This document shows positions 63,049-64,000 of a stretch of DNA of 64,000 nucleotides, piece by piece. Source of the stretch: Cellulosimicrobium marinum (GTDB taxonomy: Bacteria; Actinomycetota; Actinomycetes; Actinomycetales; Cellulomonadaceae); the NCBI RefSeq assembly GCF_020551945.1, contig NZ_JAJBZH010000001.1:438108-502107 (forward strand), written 5' to 3'. Under the pieces are notes generated by a model. It saw only the letters and a program-made list of their open reading frames with translations, was not told the DNA's origin and made no database searches. A program made the translations under genes and the position numbers. How positions within the stretch are numbered: position 1 is the first letter of the stretch; every line of letters begins with the position of its first letter.

Positions 63049-64000
63049 GTGACGGCGACCCAGCTCTCGCGCCCCGCGCTCCCGCCGAGCACCCCCGCCG
63101 CACCACAGCCCGGTGCCGCACGCCGGTGGCTCGCGCTCGCGGTACTCATGCTCCCCGTGCTGCTCGTGTCCATCGACAACACGGTGCTCAGCTTCGCGCT
63201 GCCCCAGATCTCCGAGGCACTGCGCCCCACCGGAACGCAGCTCCTGTGGATCATCGACATCTACCCGCTCGTCCTCGCGGGCCTGCTCGTGCCCATGGGG
63301 TCGTTCGCCGACCGCGTCGGACGCCGCCGCCTGCTCCTCGCGGGCGCCGTCGGCTTCGCCGCCGTGTCCGTCGTGGCCGCCTACGCGCCGACCGCCGAGG
63401 CGCTCGTCCTCACGCGCGCGGGCCTCGGGTTCTTCGGCGCGATGCTCATGCCGTCCACGCTCTCGCTCCTGCGCAACGTGTTCACCGACCGCGAGGAACG
63501 ACGCCTCGCCATCGCGATCTGGGCCGCCGGCTTCGCCGCCGGCGCCGCCCTCGGGCCCATCGTCGGCGGGTTCCTGCTCGAGCACTTCTGGTGGGGCTCC
63601 GTGTTCCTCCTCGCCGTGCCCGTGCTCGTCCTGCTGCTCGTCCTCGCGCCGATCTTCGTGCCCGAGTCGCGCGACCCGCACCCCGGGCGCGTCGACGTCC
63701 TCTCGATCCTGCTCGTGATGGCCGCGATGACGCCCGTCGTCTACGGCATCAAGACCCTCGCCAAGTCCGGGGTGAGCGGCGTCGCGCTGGCGAGCATCGC
63801 CGTCGGGCTCACCGCCGGTGCGCTGTTCGTGCGCCGCCAGCTCCGCCGCCCCGACCCCATGCTCGACGTGCGGCTCTTCACGCGCGGCGCGTTCAGCGGG
63901 GCCGTCCTCGTCAACCTGCTGTCCGTGTTCTCCCTCGTCGGGTTCCTGTTCTTCGCCTCGCAGGACGTCCAGCTCGTCCTCGGGCTCTCGCCCATGCAGG
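63049..64000 (+). CDS. MFS drug exporter, EmrB/QacA (SmvA-like) type, 3' end outside window
   Basis: The first 317 residues of a 14-helix drug:proton antiporter. SIDNTVLSFALPQISEAL is motif D1, GSFADRVGRRRLLLAG motif A and ALGPIVGGFLLEHFWWGSVF motif C. About nine helices are in the window. GTG 63049 follows GGAAGGA. The divergent TetR gene and the operator between point to induction by a toxic compound. Confidence 0.88.
   Translation, partial: MTATQLSRPALPPSTPAAPQPGAARRWLALAVLMLPVLLVSIDNTVLSFALPQISEALRPTGTQLLWIIDIYPLVLAGLLVPMGSFADRVGRRRLLLAGAVGFAAVSVVAAYAPTAEALVLTRAGLGFFGAMLMPSTLSLLRNVFTDREERRLAIAIWAAGFAAGAALGPIVGGFLLEHFWWGSVFLLAVPVLVLLLVLAPIFVPESRDPHPGRVDVLSILLVMAAMTPVVYGIKTLAKSGVSGVALASIAVGLTAGALFVRRQLRRPDPMLDVRLFTRGAFSGAVLVNLLSVFSLVGFLFFASQDVQLVLGLSPMQ

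Overview
The window is very GC-rich, has GTG starts, tightly packed genes and actinobacterial families throughout (solute-binding lipoprotein operon without its own ATPase, ECF42-type sigma factor with a DGPF protein, LigD/Ku end joining). It reads as chromosome of an actinobacterium, most like the Cellulosimicrobium/Cellulomonas/Promicromonosporaceae group. That placement is inferred from protein style, not from a marker gene.

Layout. 1-3991: end of an L-rhamnose operon (isomerase end, rhamnulose-phosphate aldolase/dehydrogenase fusion, rhamnulokinase). 3960-7030 (minus): an oxidoreductase and a LacI regulator fused to a PmoA/DUF6807-like domain, divergent from a sugar ABC operon (two permeases, binding lipoprotein, Gfo/Idh/MocA oxidoreductase, altronate-dehydratase-like enzyme; 7252-13606). 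Two exact mirror-image LacI-type operators lie between them. Rhamnose plus hexuronate-type catabolism suggests use of pectin (rhamnogalacturonan) breakdown products. 13648-33182: mixed metabolism and regulation, including a KAS III-like enzyme, aldo-keto reductase, ECF42/DGPF pair, a bacteriophytochrome whose output is a SpoIIE-type phosphatase beside an anti-sigma kinase/STAS pair, BioB, transporters and a large LuxR-family ATPase.

34232-49236 is a complete-looking 15.0-kb prophage integrated by a serine recombinase into an amidohydrolase gene. Both gene halves and both attachment sites can be read, and removing the prophage restores a 411-codon frame exactly across the HAHVDK metal-binding motif. 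The prophage has 22 recognisable genes: integrase, lipoprotein, small zinc/HNH proteins, terminase, portal, fused protease-capsid, connectors, short tail with a 454-residue tape measure candidate, tail fibre, and a holin-like membrane protein. I see no endolysin, repressor, replication gene or small terminase. Behind the integrase is about 520 bases of dense hairpins with no convincing gene, a candidate large structured RNA.

49495-58754 holds LigD and Ku (bacterial NHEJ), a small RelA/SpoT synthetase, a multicopper oxidase with a membrane partner and a NarL-type two-component pair. 59310-62128 is a scarred region: two about 87% identical signal-peptide fragments each followed by a small orphan gene, an intact IS3-family element with 15-bp perfect ends, and the tail of a second transposase. 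The window ends with a TetR regulator divergent from an MFS drug exporter.

A three-copy structured repeat family (15816-16138, 22343-22663, 50617-50760) runs across the window. Its copies share a loop and show compensating base changes in two stems; the third copy is translated inside the LigD linker.
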